Shown: piece by piece, positions 25,701 through 35,243 of the stretch | Layout: the number at the start of each line of letters is the position of its first letter | Position numbering within the stretch: position 1 is the stretch's first letter | Assembly: GCA_004431415.1 (NCBI GenBank) | Contig: QPMI01000023.1 | Span: 160,376-224,375, forward strand | Source of the DNA: Cyanophora paradoxa | Lineage: Eukaryota > Glaucocystophyceae > Cyanophorales > Cyanophoraceae | DNA length: 64,000 bases | Reading direction: 5' to 3' | Position numbers and translations under genes: made by a program | The notes under the pieces: model-generated | Told to the model about the DNA's origin: nothing | What the model saw: the letters and a program-made list of their open reading frames with translations, nothing else | The model's database searches: none

Positions 25701-25902
25701 GGAGGAGGGCGCGGCGGCGGCGGCGGCGATCGGGCGCCCCGTGGTCGAGGACCCGCTGGCGCTGGAGGCGGCCACGGAGGCGGCGCGGGCCCACGAGCGG
25801 CGCCACAGGGCGCAGCAGCAGCAGGCGCACCTCCAAGAGGGGCGCGAGGGGGGCGCCGCCGTCGACCGCGCCGCCCCCGCCTCGCTCGCGGCCGCGGAGT
25901 GA
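19597..25902 (+). CDS. SPX-EXS phosphate exporter, XPR1/PHO1/SYG1 type (spliced)
   Basis: Membrane phosphate exporter gated by inositol pyrophosphates through its SPX domain. The start ATG gives MKFGKRLRENAV, the classic SPX N terminus. The next exons give YIDYKSL/KRLIKA (basic ligand-binding cluster), FYVAKSEQIQGQYADIRRQI, and LNVMAATKAVKKYDKVTRR with the second Lys cluster. Transmembrane exons follow from about 22140 (FLEGLYLGVSLTLLAAIALG; LVAYLWCFGAIVFVCVA). The EXS domain shows IRFRDEWLGDQMTSTV at 23458-23505, DLFYTYCYYP, LRRAWDLRDVNPKESTTQIW near 23885, KIYWDIQLDWGML and FNVFVRLTWVFQ near 24720. Charged cytoplasmic tail ends at TGA 25900. Introns are short and C-rich. Identification is firm; individual splice sites are estimates. 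Confidence 0.88.
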
Positions 25903-26046
25903 TCGATATCGATCGAATTCGAGCCCCAGGGAGGACCGCATGCGCAGTCGCTGGCGCCCGCTAGCGCTCCGTGTTATGTTCGCAGCAAGACGCACAGTTT
26001 CGAACTGCAGCTTTTCGTGAATAGAATATATATCTACATGCAGCTA
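25903..26046. other. Short convergent spacer
   Basis: 144-nt AT-richer spacer between the convergent stops of the phosphate exporter and the PIH1 gene; contains ATCGATATCGAT and AGAATATATATC. No further feature seen. Confidence 0.5.
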
Positions 26047-27748
26047 TCATTCGAGTTCGAACTGGAGAGAGTTGGAGAGCCGAACGGGCCCCGCGAGCTT
26101 CGAATTCGAAGGGGCGGCGGCGGGGGCTTCGGGGGGCCTCTCGGGCGCTGGGGCCGGGACGGCGGGCGCCGCGAGGGGCGAGTCCGAAGGCCGCCGCGCC
26201 TCCTCCGGGGGCGCCAGGTCGAGGCTCACCGTCAGCCTGCGCGCGGTACCCCCGGAGCGCGAGTGAGTGCTTTCGAATCCGCGCGGGGCCGCTTCTCGCG
26301 GACCTGTGCGCCGCCTTGTCCCAGCTCGCGTCCCCCGAGTCCTCGTCCACCTTCTCGGGCAGGATAACCTGCCGGCGGGATTCGAACCCGGGCCTGGACG
26401 GCGAGAGGCTCGCACGGCACCGGCTCACCAGGAGGCTGTACCGGTCGGGAACGGAGAGGGAAACGCTGTACCCCGTGATATCCAGCTCGATGTCCGCGGC
26501 CGAGTCCTGGGGGAAGAAGTCAGGGAGGGGTACGAGGCGGGCGGGGCGGGGGCGGGGGGCGGGGGTACGCGCCACGAGGGGAAGGTCGATGGCGACACGC
26601 ACGCGGCGCTCTCCCTCCGGGCGCTCGAGCTCGTAGTGGGGGGTACGCGTCGTCTTCTTCTTCTCGGCGGGGGGGAACGCGAAGTGGGACTTGCGCCCCG
26701 GCAGCTCCGGGGCGGAACTGGGGGGAGGGGCGGAGGGGGGAGCCGAGGAGGGGGAAGGGGCGGGTTGGGAGAACGAAGCAGAGGGGTGCGACCGCGCGGC
26801 GGCCGCCGCGGCGGCGAAAGCCGCCGCCGCCGCCGCGTCGCCGCCGGATTTCGATGTACCCTGGCCGCCCGAGTCCTGCTCGTCGATCTCCTCCACCAGC
26901 GCCTTCTTCTCCGCACGGATGTAGTGCGGCGGCGGCTTCTCCGGGCCCTTGTAGCTGAGGTTGGGCAGCTTGTACCCTGCGCGGCCGCGCGGCGCTCAGG
27001 CGGGGCGCGTTCCGAAGGCGCGCGAGGCGGCGGCGGCGCCGCGCGCGCACTCCGGTCGAGCTGCTCGCTGTGCTTCTGCTGGATGCGCTCGATGACGAGG
27101 TCGGCAAGGAAGGCGCGCAGGTTCTTGTCGCCCTTCATCGCGTCCTGCACCGGCTTGCTGTTGAAGACCGCGTCGTACGCGATGCACTCGCGTCCCGCTG
27201 CAGTGCGCGCGGCGCGTCAGCGAGCGCGAGCGCGCGGCGGCGGGCGGCGGCTCGCCCTTGTCCTTCTCGGGCCGCGGGGCGCCGAGGCTGAGCGGGATGC
27301 GCCACTGCACCGACTCCTCGTCGATCGAGGGGCACTTGGAGGGATCCGCTGGTGCCGGGATCTTCGGGCTGTGCAGAATGTTGGCGAAGACTTTCGTCCC
27401 GTCCTCCCGCTTCGTCTGGGGGCGGACGCCGGCGGATCAAATCGCGGCGCCCCAAGGCTCGCCAGGGAAGGCGTGCGGCCAGCCTCACCTTGATGCAGAA
27501 GCCCACCTGAGGCTCTACGATCTCCATGTTGGGCGGAACGGGCGGCGGCTCGACAGGCGCGGCGCTCCCATCTTCGCCAGCAGCGCCCGCGGCCGCCATG
27601 GATGCCAGGAGCTGTGCGGCAACCTCGGGAGGGATACCATCGAGCCCGGCGGCCTTCAACTGCGCCCGGAGCTCCTCGTGAAAGTCTGCGAGTCCAACTT
27701 TAGCTATGCAAGCGCTATAGCCGCGAGCACGCTCCCGGCACCTTCCAT
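26047..27748 (-). CDS. PIH1-domain protein with C-terminal CS-like domain (spliced)
   Basis: PIH1 proteins are HSP90 co-chaperone adaptors (R2TP complex or axonemal dynein preassembly). The minus strand gives MEIVEPQVGFCIKT, then a segment with VFANILHSPKIPAP, CPSIDEESVQWRIPLSLG, ECIAYDAVFNSKPVQ and LRAFLADLVIERIQQKH, matching the PIH1 fold order. After an Ala/Pro linker come PHYELERPEGERRVRVAIDLP and ELDITGYSVSLSVPDRYSLLV with LPEKVDEDSGDASWD, like a CS/alpha-crystallin-type C-terminal domain. I place the start at 27748: ATGGAAG spliced to ACTTTCACGAGG gives MEDFHEELRAQL, a 7-nt first coding exon with acceptor ctcgcag. Which paralogue (PIH1D1, DNAAF2/Kintoun or other) I cannot decide; a motile-cilium role is possible but not shown. 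Confidence 0.75.
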
Positions 27749-27845
27749 GCTGGCGAGCGTCCGGAGGAGCGCGTCAGCTGCGCTGGTCCGCGCCGGGCTG
27801 CTCTGGACTTTTCCTCTTTTTTTCGGGCGGGTACGAGAAATCGAA
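27749..27845. promoter_or_regulatory. Compact divergent promoter region
   Basis: Under 100 nt lie between the proposed start of the PIH1 gene (-) and the proposed start of the EngB-PPR gene (+). The stretch contains TTTTCCTCTTTTTTTC, a pyrimidine tract. If both starts are right, the two genes share a bidirectional promoter. Confidence 0.35.
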
Positions 27846-30605
27846 ATGCTCGGCTTCGTCGCCCCGGTACCGGCCCCCGCGGGCGCGCAGGTGGGTGCAG
27901 CGCTCGCTGCTGAGGATCCAGCTTCACCCTTCGATCGCCGATCCGCACCGCAGCCGCAGATCTTTGAGGGCTGCGTACAGCCCGCACGGACGTCTCCCGC
28001 AGCTGCCACAAGGCCGTCTCAGCAGCTAGAGCGGTCCTGGCATGGAGCCGCGGTGCGGGTTGACCGGGGCACCGCGTGGGCTGCCGCGCCCCGGCGCTTC
28101 GTGGCTGCCGCCCAAGCCTCAGCGGCGAGCGCGGAAGAGCTGGTGCGGCTCGTTAAGGAGCGCTTCAAGGCCAAGCAGCCGAACAAGGTCCGCGGGCCCA
28201 CGTCGTGGCGGATTTGATCGCTGATCGCGAGGCGCTTCCGCGGGCCCCTAGATCCTTGAAGCGCTCTCCGAGGTCGATGCTGCCGCCGACCGCGAAGCAG
28301 CCGCCACTGTGCTGCGCGTGCGCTTGCCCCGCCCGGCCCGCGCCGCCCGCACTTCTCACTCGAAGAATCCGGACAGGCTGGGATGGAGAGCCTGTCGCGG
28401 CTAGGGAGCACGGCGCGGGCGCTGGGCGTGTTCGAGCGCATGCGAGCAGATCGGCTCGCGGAGGCCCAGGACTTCGTAACGGGCGCCAAGTGCCTCGTCC
28501 GCGCCGGCCAGTTCGACGCGGCGCGGGCCCTCGCGGAGGAGTACGCGGAGTCGGAGCGGGGTACAGGGACCCGCGACCTCTTCCTCGCGCTGGCGGCGGG
28601 TCGAATCCGCGCGGGCGACCCCGACGGAGCCTTCGCCCTCGTCCGGAGGCGCGCTCTTTGTTGGCTCTCCGTACGCCTCACGTCCCGAGAGCGGCGTACC
28701 CCCAGGCTCGCGGAGCTCGCTGGACGGGACGACGGCGGGCGCGGCCCCGGGCGCCTCGAGTTCCGCAGCCGCAACCCGTCGCAGGTCGACCTGGACGAGC
28801 GCGAGGTTCGCGTACCCCCCGTTCATCCTTTCCCCCCGCATCAACCTTCCGCCGCAGCCGCTTCTGCCGCCCGTCGATATCTACAAGGAGCTCATCCGGA
28901 CCTTCGGGAAGCTCAAGCGCATCGATGGCGCCATCGCCGTCCTCCGCCACATGAAGACCGTCGACGGGTACCCCCCTCCCCCTCCCAATCCCGTACCCCC
29001 TTCCGATCCGCTCACGGCGACGCCCCAGGCTGGCGCCGGACGCGGAGACGCTCGAGTTCTTCGCGAACGCGGTCATCCGCGACGTCCGCTTCGTCAAGGT
29101 ACCCCTGACCTGCGCTTTCTCCCCCGCCCCCCCCCACCCCTCCTCGCCGCGGGAATGACGTACCCCGCCCTCTTCCCCGCGCCGCAGGGCGCCACGAACG
29201 AGCAGCAGCTGATCACGGACGGCACTGCCGAAGTCTCTGTCATCGGTGCGGCCGCGGCGGATCCGGGGGCGCCAGCCGTGGGGCGCCCCGGCCCGTTAGG
29301 GTGTTCCGGTGGCCCAGCTGCCCGTGCGATTCGCTCGGAATGCTTCGCTCAGCACCCGCCGCCTTCTGCGGCCGATCGCTTGGCCGGCGTGTCCAAGCTC
29401 AAGCTAGCCAGCGCCCATCTCTGAGGTGTTGACGGCCCGCGGCGCCCGCCCCCGCCGCAGGCCTGAGCAACGTCGGCAAGTCGTCCCTCGTGAACACCCT
29501 CGTGGGCCGCAAGGACCTCGCCCGCTCCAGCAAGAAGGTCCGTACCCCCTTACCGTTCGGCGGCGTACCCACCTTGCGTTGTTCGCCCCGTCCCGGCCTA
29601 ACCGTGTACCCCTCCCCATCTCAGCCCGGGAAGACGCGCGAGTTCAATTACTTCGCGGTCAACGGCAAATCCCTGTACCTCGTCGACCTTCCCGGCCTCG
29701 GTACCCCCTTTTCTCCCCTCCCCCTTCCCCCTTCCCCACTTGACCTTTTTCGCAGGGTACGCCTCCGTCTCGCAGGCGCAGCGCGAGGACTGGTTCCGCT
29801 TCATCGATGACTACCTGCGGTTACCCCCACCCCACGAGCTCCTGTACCCCGGAGAGAAGGTTGATGTACCCGGCAGGTGGCGCCGGCCCCTCCGTTGCAT
29901 CCTGCACCTCATCGACTGCGAGCGCGTGGAGGATATCAGGCGAGCGCCGCCGGAGCTGGGCGCCCGCTCGGCCGCCCCAGGCCGCCCGTGCTGACGAGTC
30001 GGGGCGCGCGCGTGCGTGCGCAGCCCGCTGGACCTGCACGTGATGGACATCGCGAGCGGGCGCATCGGAATCACCAAGTATGTGGTGCTGCTGACGAAGT
30101 GCGACCGGCTGCGGACGGACGTCGCCCGCAACAAGCGCGTCGCAGCCATCCGGAAGGCGAGCCCCTTGGCTTTCTCTTCACCTTGCTTCTTCTTCCCCGG
30201 GCTTCTCTGAGCCCGCCTCTGCAGGTTCTTAGTGAGCACGGGCACGACGCGGAGGCGACGCCCGTCGTCGTCTGCTCATCCTCCGAGAAGTGGGGCCGCG
30301 ACGAGGCGCGTTCCGGTTAAAATTCGGATCCGAATTCGATCTGCGACTAGAGTTGATCCGACGGCCGCGTGCAGATCTGGTGGCTGCTGGAGGAGCTGCT
30401 GTGCCCGCCGATGATCTACCCGCGCTTCGACGACGAGGAGGGGGAAGAAGGCCTAGGGGGCGAGGGGAAGGCGGAGCCGGCGCCGGCGCCGGCGCCGGCG
30501 CAGGCGAGGAAGGCCCCGGCGAAGCCCGCGGGCGCCGCGAAGACAGGCGCCGGCGCAAAAGCAGGCGCAAAAGCAGGCGCAAAGCAGCGCGGCCGGGCTC
30601 GTTAA
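27846..30605 (+). CDS. PPR-repeat plus EngB/YihA-type GTPase fusion, probably organellar (spliced)
   Basis: The 3' half encodes a TrmE-Era-EngA-EngB-type GTPase: [18 protein letters not shown] (G1, near 29245 and 29460), [10 protein letters not shown] (G2), [12 protein letters not shown] (G3, split by an intron at about 29700-29755), [10 protein letters not shown] (G4, near 30085) and [10 protein letters not shown] (G5-like, near 30265). This order, and W at [12 protein letters not shown], is typical of EngB, which assists large-ribosomal-subunit assembly in bacteria and organelles. Upstream exons read as PPR-like helical pairs ([70 protein letters not shown]). The first exon is Ala/Arg-rich ([17 protein letters not shown]), compatible with an organelle transit peptide. 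The start at 27846 is the only in-frame ATG I found. The tail is an Ala/Lys/Gly repeat ending TAA. Confidence 0.75.
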
Positions 30606-30687
30606 TCGATCCACGTGTGTGCATTGAATGTCGAAACAAAGAAACGAGCTCGAGAGGGAGAGCACTGCTTAAGCTCCATCCTGGATC

Positions 30688-30919
30688 CTACTCGCTCTCC
30701 GCATCGCGCTGCAGCTTGTAGAGGCCGGCGAGGCCCTCCCGCGCGTGGCGCCGGGCGAAGCCCCGCAGCAGATCCCGCTCCTCCGCTTTCTTCGCGGCGT
30801 GCCTGTGAGCCGGCCAATCCGAGGGCTCGACCTGCTCCGCGCCCTCGCCCCCAGCGAGCAGCTCAATTTCTTCGTCGGACTTCTCGTCTCGCTCGCGCGT
30901 CAGTGAGGACGCACGCGGC
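30688..30919 (-). CDS. Orphan terminal exon of an unidentified protein
   Basis: The minus strand is open from an acceptor-like ATCGCAG at 30920-30926 to TAG at 30690-30688. It encodes 76 residues with strong third-position GC: LTRERDEKSDEEIELL, an acidic stretch, then AAKKAEERDLLRGFARR and EGLAGLYKLQRDAESE. It looks like a charged, helical C terminus. I find no convincing upstream exon on the minus strand, so it may be a remnant or the end of a gene with a large intron. Confidence 0.4.
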
Positions 30920-31860
30920 CTGCGATATAATTAGCCCTTATAATAAGAGCCGGCCGCGCTGTTCGCGGGCACGCGAAATTAGAAGTAGCGCGCGCCGGCG
31001 TCGATTTTCGCGCACCTGCGCCCTTCGTGGCTTTTCTTCTCGCGCTTTGCCTCCGCGACCGCATCCCGCAGGGCTATTTCGTGCGCATGCCTGCCGGTCC
31101 TGTGGTGGTCTTCTTTTACGATGTCCAAACCTGCCGCATTCGAATTCGTGATTTTCCCTCACGGCCCGCGCGTGCATCGAGCTCGAGCTCGCGGACGTAT
31201 GCATACGCATGCATATGCGCACCGGTCGACTGCTCGTCGAAGTCCATCGCGCGCTCTGCTTCTCCAGACGTACTGGCGTCCCCTCGCGCGCGCGAAATTC
31301 GTTTGGGGATCGACAAATTAAAACTCTATAGATCCCCAGAACTTCCCTCCGGATCCGGGCCGGCCCTCGAATTAAATCCCTTCCAGCGCTAGCTATCTCC
31401 AATCCCCGTCGGCGCCGGCAGAGCTCTCCGGCCGACTGCTCGTCGAAGTCCATCATGCACGCGTATATATACGTACGTACGCGCTCGCGAAACTCCTTTG
31501 CGGATCGGATCGACCGATTTTCCGTCCGACGGTCCGGCCCAGCCCTCCGAGGCTCGAGCTCGAAATCCTTTCCCAACCCAGCTCGAAATCCTTTCCGCGG
31601 CAGGCTAAGCTACTAATTATAAGTTTAGGCTCATACTATGATATGCATGATCATTTGCAAGCCCATTTATATCGATCGCGCGATGCAGATCGCACGTGCT
31701 CTGCTTCACGTGCACCGGCCTAGGCCTCCCGATCGCGACCCTTCTCCACGGTCGAGCTCAAGATCTTGATTAAAAAACCGACTCGGACTCGCGATCGATT
31801 GCAATTGAGACGCGTCATCTTTTTCCCACATGCTCTCAGTGACTAGTACTGCAAGATCGA
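30920..31860. other. Gene-poor region
   Basis: AT-richer than the genes on either side and full of short palindromes (GAATTC, CGATCG, GCATGC, ACGTACGT). Frames are broken by frequent stops and show no recognised domain. Two near copies of CGACTGCTCGTCGAAGTCCATC (31226 and 31433) suggest an old local duplication. Confidence 0.5.
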
Positions 31861-31920
31861 CAAGCAGGGGGGCAAGCCCCCCCGCACCCCCCCATTTACT
31901 GATGACCATGACTGTCGGAC
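31861..31920 (+). repeat. Left terminal inverted repeat
   Basis: Pairs with 33247-33319 in inverted orientation; nearly identical over the first 43 nt, then again at GTCGGAC. Confidence 0.75.
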
Positions 31921-32256
31921 CATGACTGATGAGCGTTTGGCCCAGACTCCGCCGCCCAGTGGCCCGGCGGCGGCGGGGCGCCGGCCCGGCGGCCGGCGCC
32001 GGCGCCTCTAATATGGTCCGCTATAGCGCTAGGCTAAATAATACTGTAGAACTAGAAATATTAAGTGGGCTGCATATTTATAGTACTTAAAAAGTTTTGG
32101 GCAATTTCCTAAATATTACACGCCCCCACAGTGCTGGAGTAGACTAGAGGCTGTGGCCGGTAATTCACCAAAAAAAACATTTCGTAAATATTAATTCTCG
32201 CCTGCTAAAGCCGAGATTTCTTAGGGGTACTCTTTTCTTCGCCATACAAAAACCCT

Positions 32257-32400
32257 GCGAAGACCGACCTACCAATAGCTAAAAAAAAGCTTAGGGCCGC
32301 GGGGATGAACCGGCACAAGCGAAGACCGACCTACCAATGCTACCATTGCTACCAATTGCTAAAAAAAAGCTTAGGGCCGCGGCCCGCGGGGCTGAACCGG
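32257..32400 (+). repeat. Imperfect tandem duplication inside the element
   Basis: GCGAAGACCGACCTACCAA, a short spacer, then CTAAAAAAAAGCTTAGGGCC and a GAACCGG end occur at 32257-32312 and again at 32319-32400. The second copy is longer because TACCATTGC is repeated in its spacer. Confidence 0.75.
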
Positions 32401-32998
32401 TATACATGCTAGTACTGGCCGCCGGACCGCGGCCCGGCGGGCCCGCTAGCGCGCGGCCCGGCTGAACCGGTGAAAAGCGGCCGCCGGGCCGCGGCAAGTT
32501 CACTAGCCCAGTTACCCCAGTACCGTAGCTGGCCCTGCTAGCCTGGCAGTGGCAACTAGTATAAACCAATAGGCTAGCTATTAATTTGCGATCGCGAGGA
32601 CGTCGACGTTCCGGGCAACTTCCGGCCCCATTACACCGAAATCTGACGGACGACTCCGAAAGCTAGCGCCCGATAGGCCAGCTTGACGTCATTGAACGGT
32701 TAGAAAAAAGCGAATTCGACAAGGCAATTTCGAAAGCAACTTCGTCATGATCAGAGATGGTTAATTAGGCCAGCTCCGCGAGGCTCGTCACCTGTTTCTT
32801 ACCGGCAAAGTCCCCCGGCGACTAGTGTAAAACAAATTACAAAGTGGTCCGATTAGACTCCGGTAAGTATATACGTATATATATATACCGGCCAACGCGC
32901 GTTCAAGAATTATTAATTGCTGGCAATCCGATATAGGCCAGCGCTAGCTTGACGACTTCGGAAGCTTTAATATTCGAAAATCGTGAAAATTGTATCAG

Positions 32999-33173
32999 TT
33001 TTTTTTTTAAAGAGCTACGGTGGGCGTGCCCACTCGTAGTACACAACGAGGATACAAGTCACGGTATCGGGAATCACAAGGATTCGAAGTTCAACGTAGC
33101 GGAAACAGCAGGAACCGAACCCGGGAATCCGGGAGGTCGTAGCACGACCTTATACCACTGCGCTAAAGCGCGG
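32999..33173 (-). mobile_element. tRNA-derived SINE nested in the inverted-repeat element
   Basis: On the minus strand the unit starts next to a pol III A box TAGCGCAGTGG (33155-33165) and B box GGTTCGGTTCC (33111-33121), spaced as in a tRNA, with an anticodon-arm-like hairpin between them. It runs about 175 nt and ends in ten A residues (ten T at 32999-33008 on the plus strand). Both sides carry the perfect 14-bp direct repeat GAAAATTGTATCAG (32985-32998 and 33174-33187), the expected target-site duplication. The acceptor-stem ends do not pair, so this is not a functional tRNA gene. Confidence 0.8.
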
Positions 33174-33246
33174 GAAAATTGTATCAGCCTCGGGTCACAA
33201 AAGAATCGAAATATATAATAGCTAATTGTAATCGCTATGCCAGTAT

Positions 33247-33319
33247 GTCCGACGGTCATGATATCGATCATGAGTAATCAGTAAATGGGGGGGTGCGGGG
33301 GGGCTTGCCCCCCTGCTTG
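33247..33319 (-). repeat. Right terminal inverted repeat
   Basis: Reverse complement of the left repeat with an extra ATATCGATCATGAG-type insertion between the GTCGGAC and ATTTACTGAT blocks. Confidence 0.75.
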
Positions 33320-33699
33320 TATACAGTCGCGCTACTTAAGGAACGGGTACCGGTGCTCAGCGGCTTCGAAATAATCACTGTTTTCGCTAGCGCTGCGTAC
33401 GCGTACGCGTTGACTTCGAATTTACCTGCTGGTCATGATGTGCTCCGTCTGCACAATTGCAAGGATGCGCAGCAGCGCTCAACGGCTAGCTGCATGCGCA
33501 GTAGCACTAGTATATACGTACTACGGTATGTACACGGTTGCTAATTATAAATAAGCGCAACCGCGGCCGGGTAACGACAGCTCAGCGGCTGCTGCTGCAG
33601 GCTGTAGCCTGTAGCTACGTTTAAAGCCTACAGTAGCTATAGCAGTAGAACGTTAACAGCGGCAGATTACCGTAGTACAGTGCACACCGTGGCACGTGT

Positions 33700-33817
33700 T
33701 TCCGTTACTTTCCGTTACTTTTCGCTATCCGCCACTTAAGCTGTCCGTTACTTTCCGGAAACGTCCGTTATCCGCCACTTCAGTTTTCCGTTACTTCCGT
33801 TATCTACCACTTTCCAT
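33700..33817 (+). repeat. TTCCGTTACTT-type degenerate tandem repeat
   Basis: Units such as TTTCCGTTACTTTCCGTTAC, CCGTTATCCGCCACTT and TTTTCCGTTACTTCCGTTAT recur with drift over about 120 nt. No coding potential. It lies between the mobile element and the viral block. Confidence 0.65.
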
Positions 33818-34062
33818 GCACGCCACTGGCCAGCTAGCGCTTAAACTGCTGGGGAAAACGCAAGCGCAAAATCCGTTGACGTTAGCATTGAAGACAACGT
33901 CCCCCCAGAAGATTAAGCCTTCTTCTGGGGTCTATATAGGAGGGCCATCAATGGGCCAAACGCGAAAAGTCAACTCCGAGAGCTCGAGACTCGGAAGTGA
34001 CGCTTGGATTGCGGAGGTTCTTATAACCGCCGCAACAGCTGTGGGGGTACCCCTTCCGAGGC

Positions 34063-34186
34063 TGGCGATCGCGGCGATCACGAGCCGATCGCGACCCTGG
34101 TGATCGCGACTTTCTCCCGATCGCGACCCTTTTCGATCGCGATTTCGAGATCGGGGGCATTTCCGCGATCGCGAGAAAGGAAAAAT
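34063..34186. repeat. Cluster of GATCGCG palindromic octamers
   Basis: At least six copies of GATCGCG(A/G) occur in about 125 nt, several extending to the palindrome CGCGATCGCG or TCGATCGCGA. The cluster sits about 250 nt before the first viral gene. It could be terminal, origin or host repeat sequence; the sequence alone does not decide. Confidence 0.6.
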
Positions 34187-34310
34187 CGGAAAAGGCCGAA
34201 AAGTGCTGTTTTCACGCGTGGAATCGAGCGAAAACGAGGGTTCGAATCCCGGGCCCGGATTTGGACTTGGGCAGAATCTCGAGTCAAAATGGGAGAAAAA
34301 TGGGACCTAG

Positions 34311-34400
34311 GACCTTGGTGCTTGGTGCTTGGTGCTTGGGGCTTGGGACTTGGGACTTGGGACTTGGGACTTGGGAAGAGTTGGAATCAGAGTCTGGACT
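34311..34400 (+). repeat. Copy 1 of the CTTGGTG-rich viral repeat
   Basis: Runs of CTTGGTG/CTTGGGG/ACTTGGG heptamers followed by TTGGAATCAGAGTCTGGACT. It matches in the same orientation the repeat at 36308-36404. Confidence 0.75.
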
Positions 34401-34409
34401 CAAAACGGG

Positions 34410-34425
34410 GAAATTTTCGGAGGGG
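34410..34425 (+). promoter_or_regulatory. Viral promoter-like motif
   Basis: GAAATTTTCGGAGGGG, 8 nt before the ATG at 34433; matches the shared AATTTTCTGAGGCCC-type motif. Confidence 0.6.
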
Positions 34426-34432
34426 GAGAAAA

Positions 34433-34903
34433 ATGTCAGGCAATCTCTATTACGATTTCCCCTTTGAGTTGCATATGGCATTCGAGAGGCTGCGCGAGTT
34501 CTGGCGTTGGCACCTCACAGGACATGACATTCCCGACATAACACCAGAGCCCAACACACAGGGCGTGCTTGAAGTCATCCGTCAATATCCGCGTCGATTC
34601 AATGAATGGATTGAGTTCCACGCGACGAGCCGTTTCCAGAGCCTCCCCGAGGCCATACGCGAAAATTTCGTGAGGCTGGTGGGGCCAGGCTACGACAACC
34701 CTAACAATCATAGACCAAGCCCAGCTGGGGTGATGCGCGAAGCTCGAGAAGACCGTAGACTTTTCCGCAGGGAATTGAGAGAGGATAGACGGAGGCTTTC
34801 AATGGGGCTCCCGCAGATTGTGAGGGGGTACAGCCCGGATTACGAGACTTACCAAGAATTGTACGGCTTCGAAAATCCCTTTGAGAGGGTACTACCAGGG
34901 TGA
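34433..34903 (+). CDS. Viral protein of unknown function, 156 aa
   Basis: Intron-free frame chosen from the first ATG after the promoter-like motif. The protein starts with an aromatic, helical segment (FPFELHMAFERLREFWRWHL), has FNEWIEFHATSRFQSL, and ends with a strongly basic/acidic stretch (REAREDRRLFRRELREDRRR) and YETYQELYGFENPF. I recognise no family. Its promoter motif, lower-GC codon use and position place it in the viral block. An imperfect GC hairpin begins at its stop codon. Confidence 0.6.
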   Translation: MSGNLYYDFPFELHMAFERLREFWRWHLTGHDIPDITPEPNTQGVLEVIRQYPRRFNEWIEFHATSRFQSLPEAIRENFVRLVGPGYDNPNNHRPSPAGVMREAREDRRLFRRELREDRRRLSMGLPQIVRGYSPDYETYQELYGFENPFERVLPG

Positions 34904-34930
34904 GGGGCCAGGGGGGGGCCCCTGAGGGTG
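34901..34930 (+). terminator. GC hairpin after the first viral gene
   Basis: TGAGGGGCC and GGCCCCTGA arms with a G-rich loop overlap the stop codon. It may be a transcript 3'-end signal, but hairpin termination is unproven for this virus group. Confidence 0.3.
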
Positions 34931-35243
34931 TACCCCCCATCCGAGACTCGACCTTCGGCGGACGCACTCGGGCGATTTCCGTCAGGCCGGCTCCCTTTTT
35001 CTGCCTTCGGTCCAACGCTAAATTTGGCTTTTTTCAGGCCAGTTGGCAACGTTTTCCGTTGCGAACTAGGCCGCGAAAAAAATCGCCCACAAAACCGCGG
35101 CCCGCCGCCATTTTGGCTCACTCTTGAAACGGGTTCGCCGCCTCTCTCAGCCCAAGCAAACTCCGCCTCTCCGAATCCGTGCAAGTCCGCCCTCACAGTC
35201 ACTTCACGTTTTGCCTTTGCTGATCTCTCTTCCCTTTGCGCAG
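34931..35243. other. Spacer without a clear gene
   Basis: About 310 nt upstream of the coiled-coil gene. CTTTTTTCAGGCCA at 35031 resembles the viral motif but is over 200 nt from the ATG. Nothing else identified. Confidence 0.4.

Larger units (their letters stand above)
31861..33319. mobile_element. 1.46-kb element with long terminal inverted repeats, no transposase
   Basis: The left end begins CAAGCAGGGGGGCAAGCCCC and continues through a CCCGCACCCCCCC block, ATTTACTGAT and GTCGGAC (31861-31920). The right end (33247-33319) is its reverse complement apart from an insertion of about 13 nt, so the terminal inverted repeats are about 60-73 bp. The interior is AT-rich with no coding sequence for a transposase, as in non-autonomous DNA transposons. 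No clear target-site duplication is visible, which leaves the exact ends and superfamily open. Confidence 0.7.
33820..34432. other. Junction region before the viral genes
   Basis: No convincing gene. Contains an AGAAGATTAAGCCTTCTTCT hairpin near 33907-33927, the GATCGCGA cluster and the first CTTGGTG-type repeat. The host-virus border probably lies in here, but no target duplication can be called. Confidence 0.4.

Noticed and set aside
33111-33173. Functional tRNA-Ser(GCT) gene on the minus strand
   Set aside because: A and B boxes and an anticodon-like loop are present, but acceptor ends do not pair, no long variable arm exists, and the unit has a poly-A tail and target duplication, so it is a SINE head.
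34004-34432. N-terminal extension of the first viral gene
   Set aside because: The frame is open upstream but runs through the GATCGCG and CTTGGTG repeats; the ATG at 34433 follows the promoter motif.
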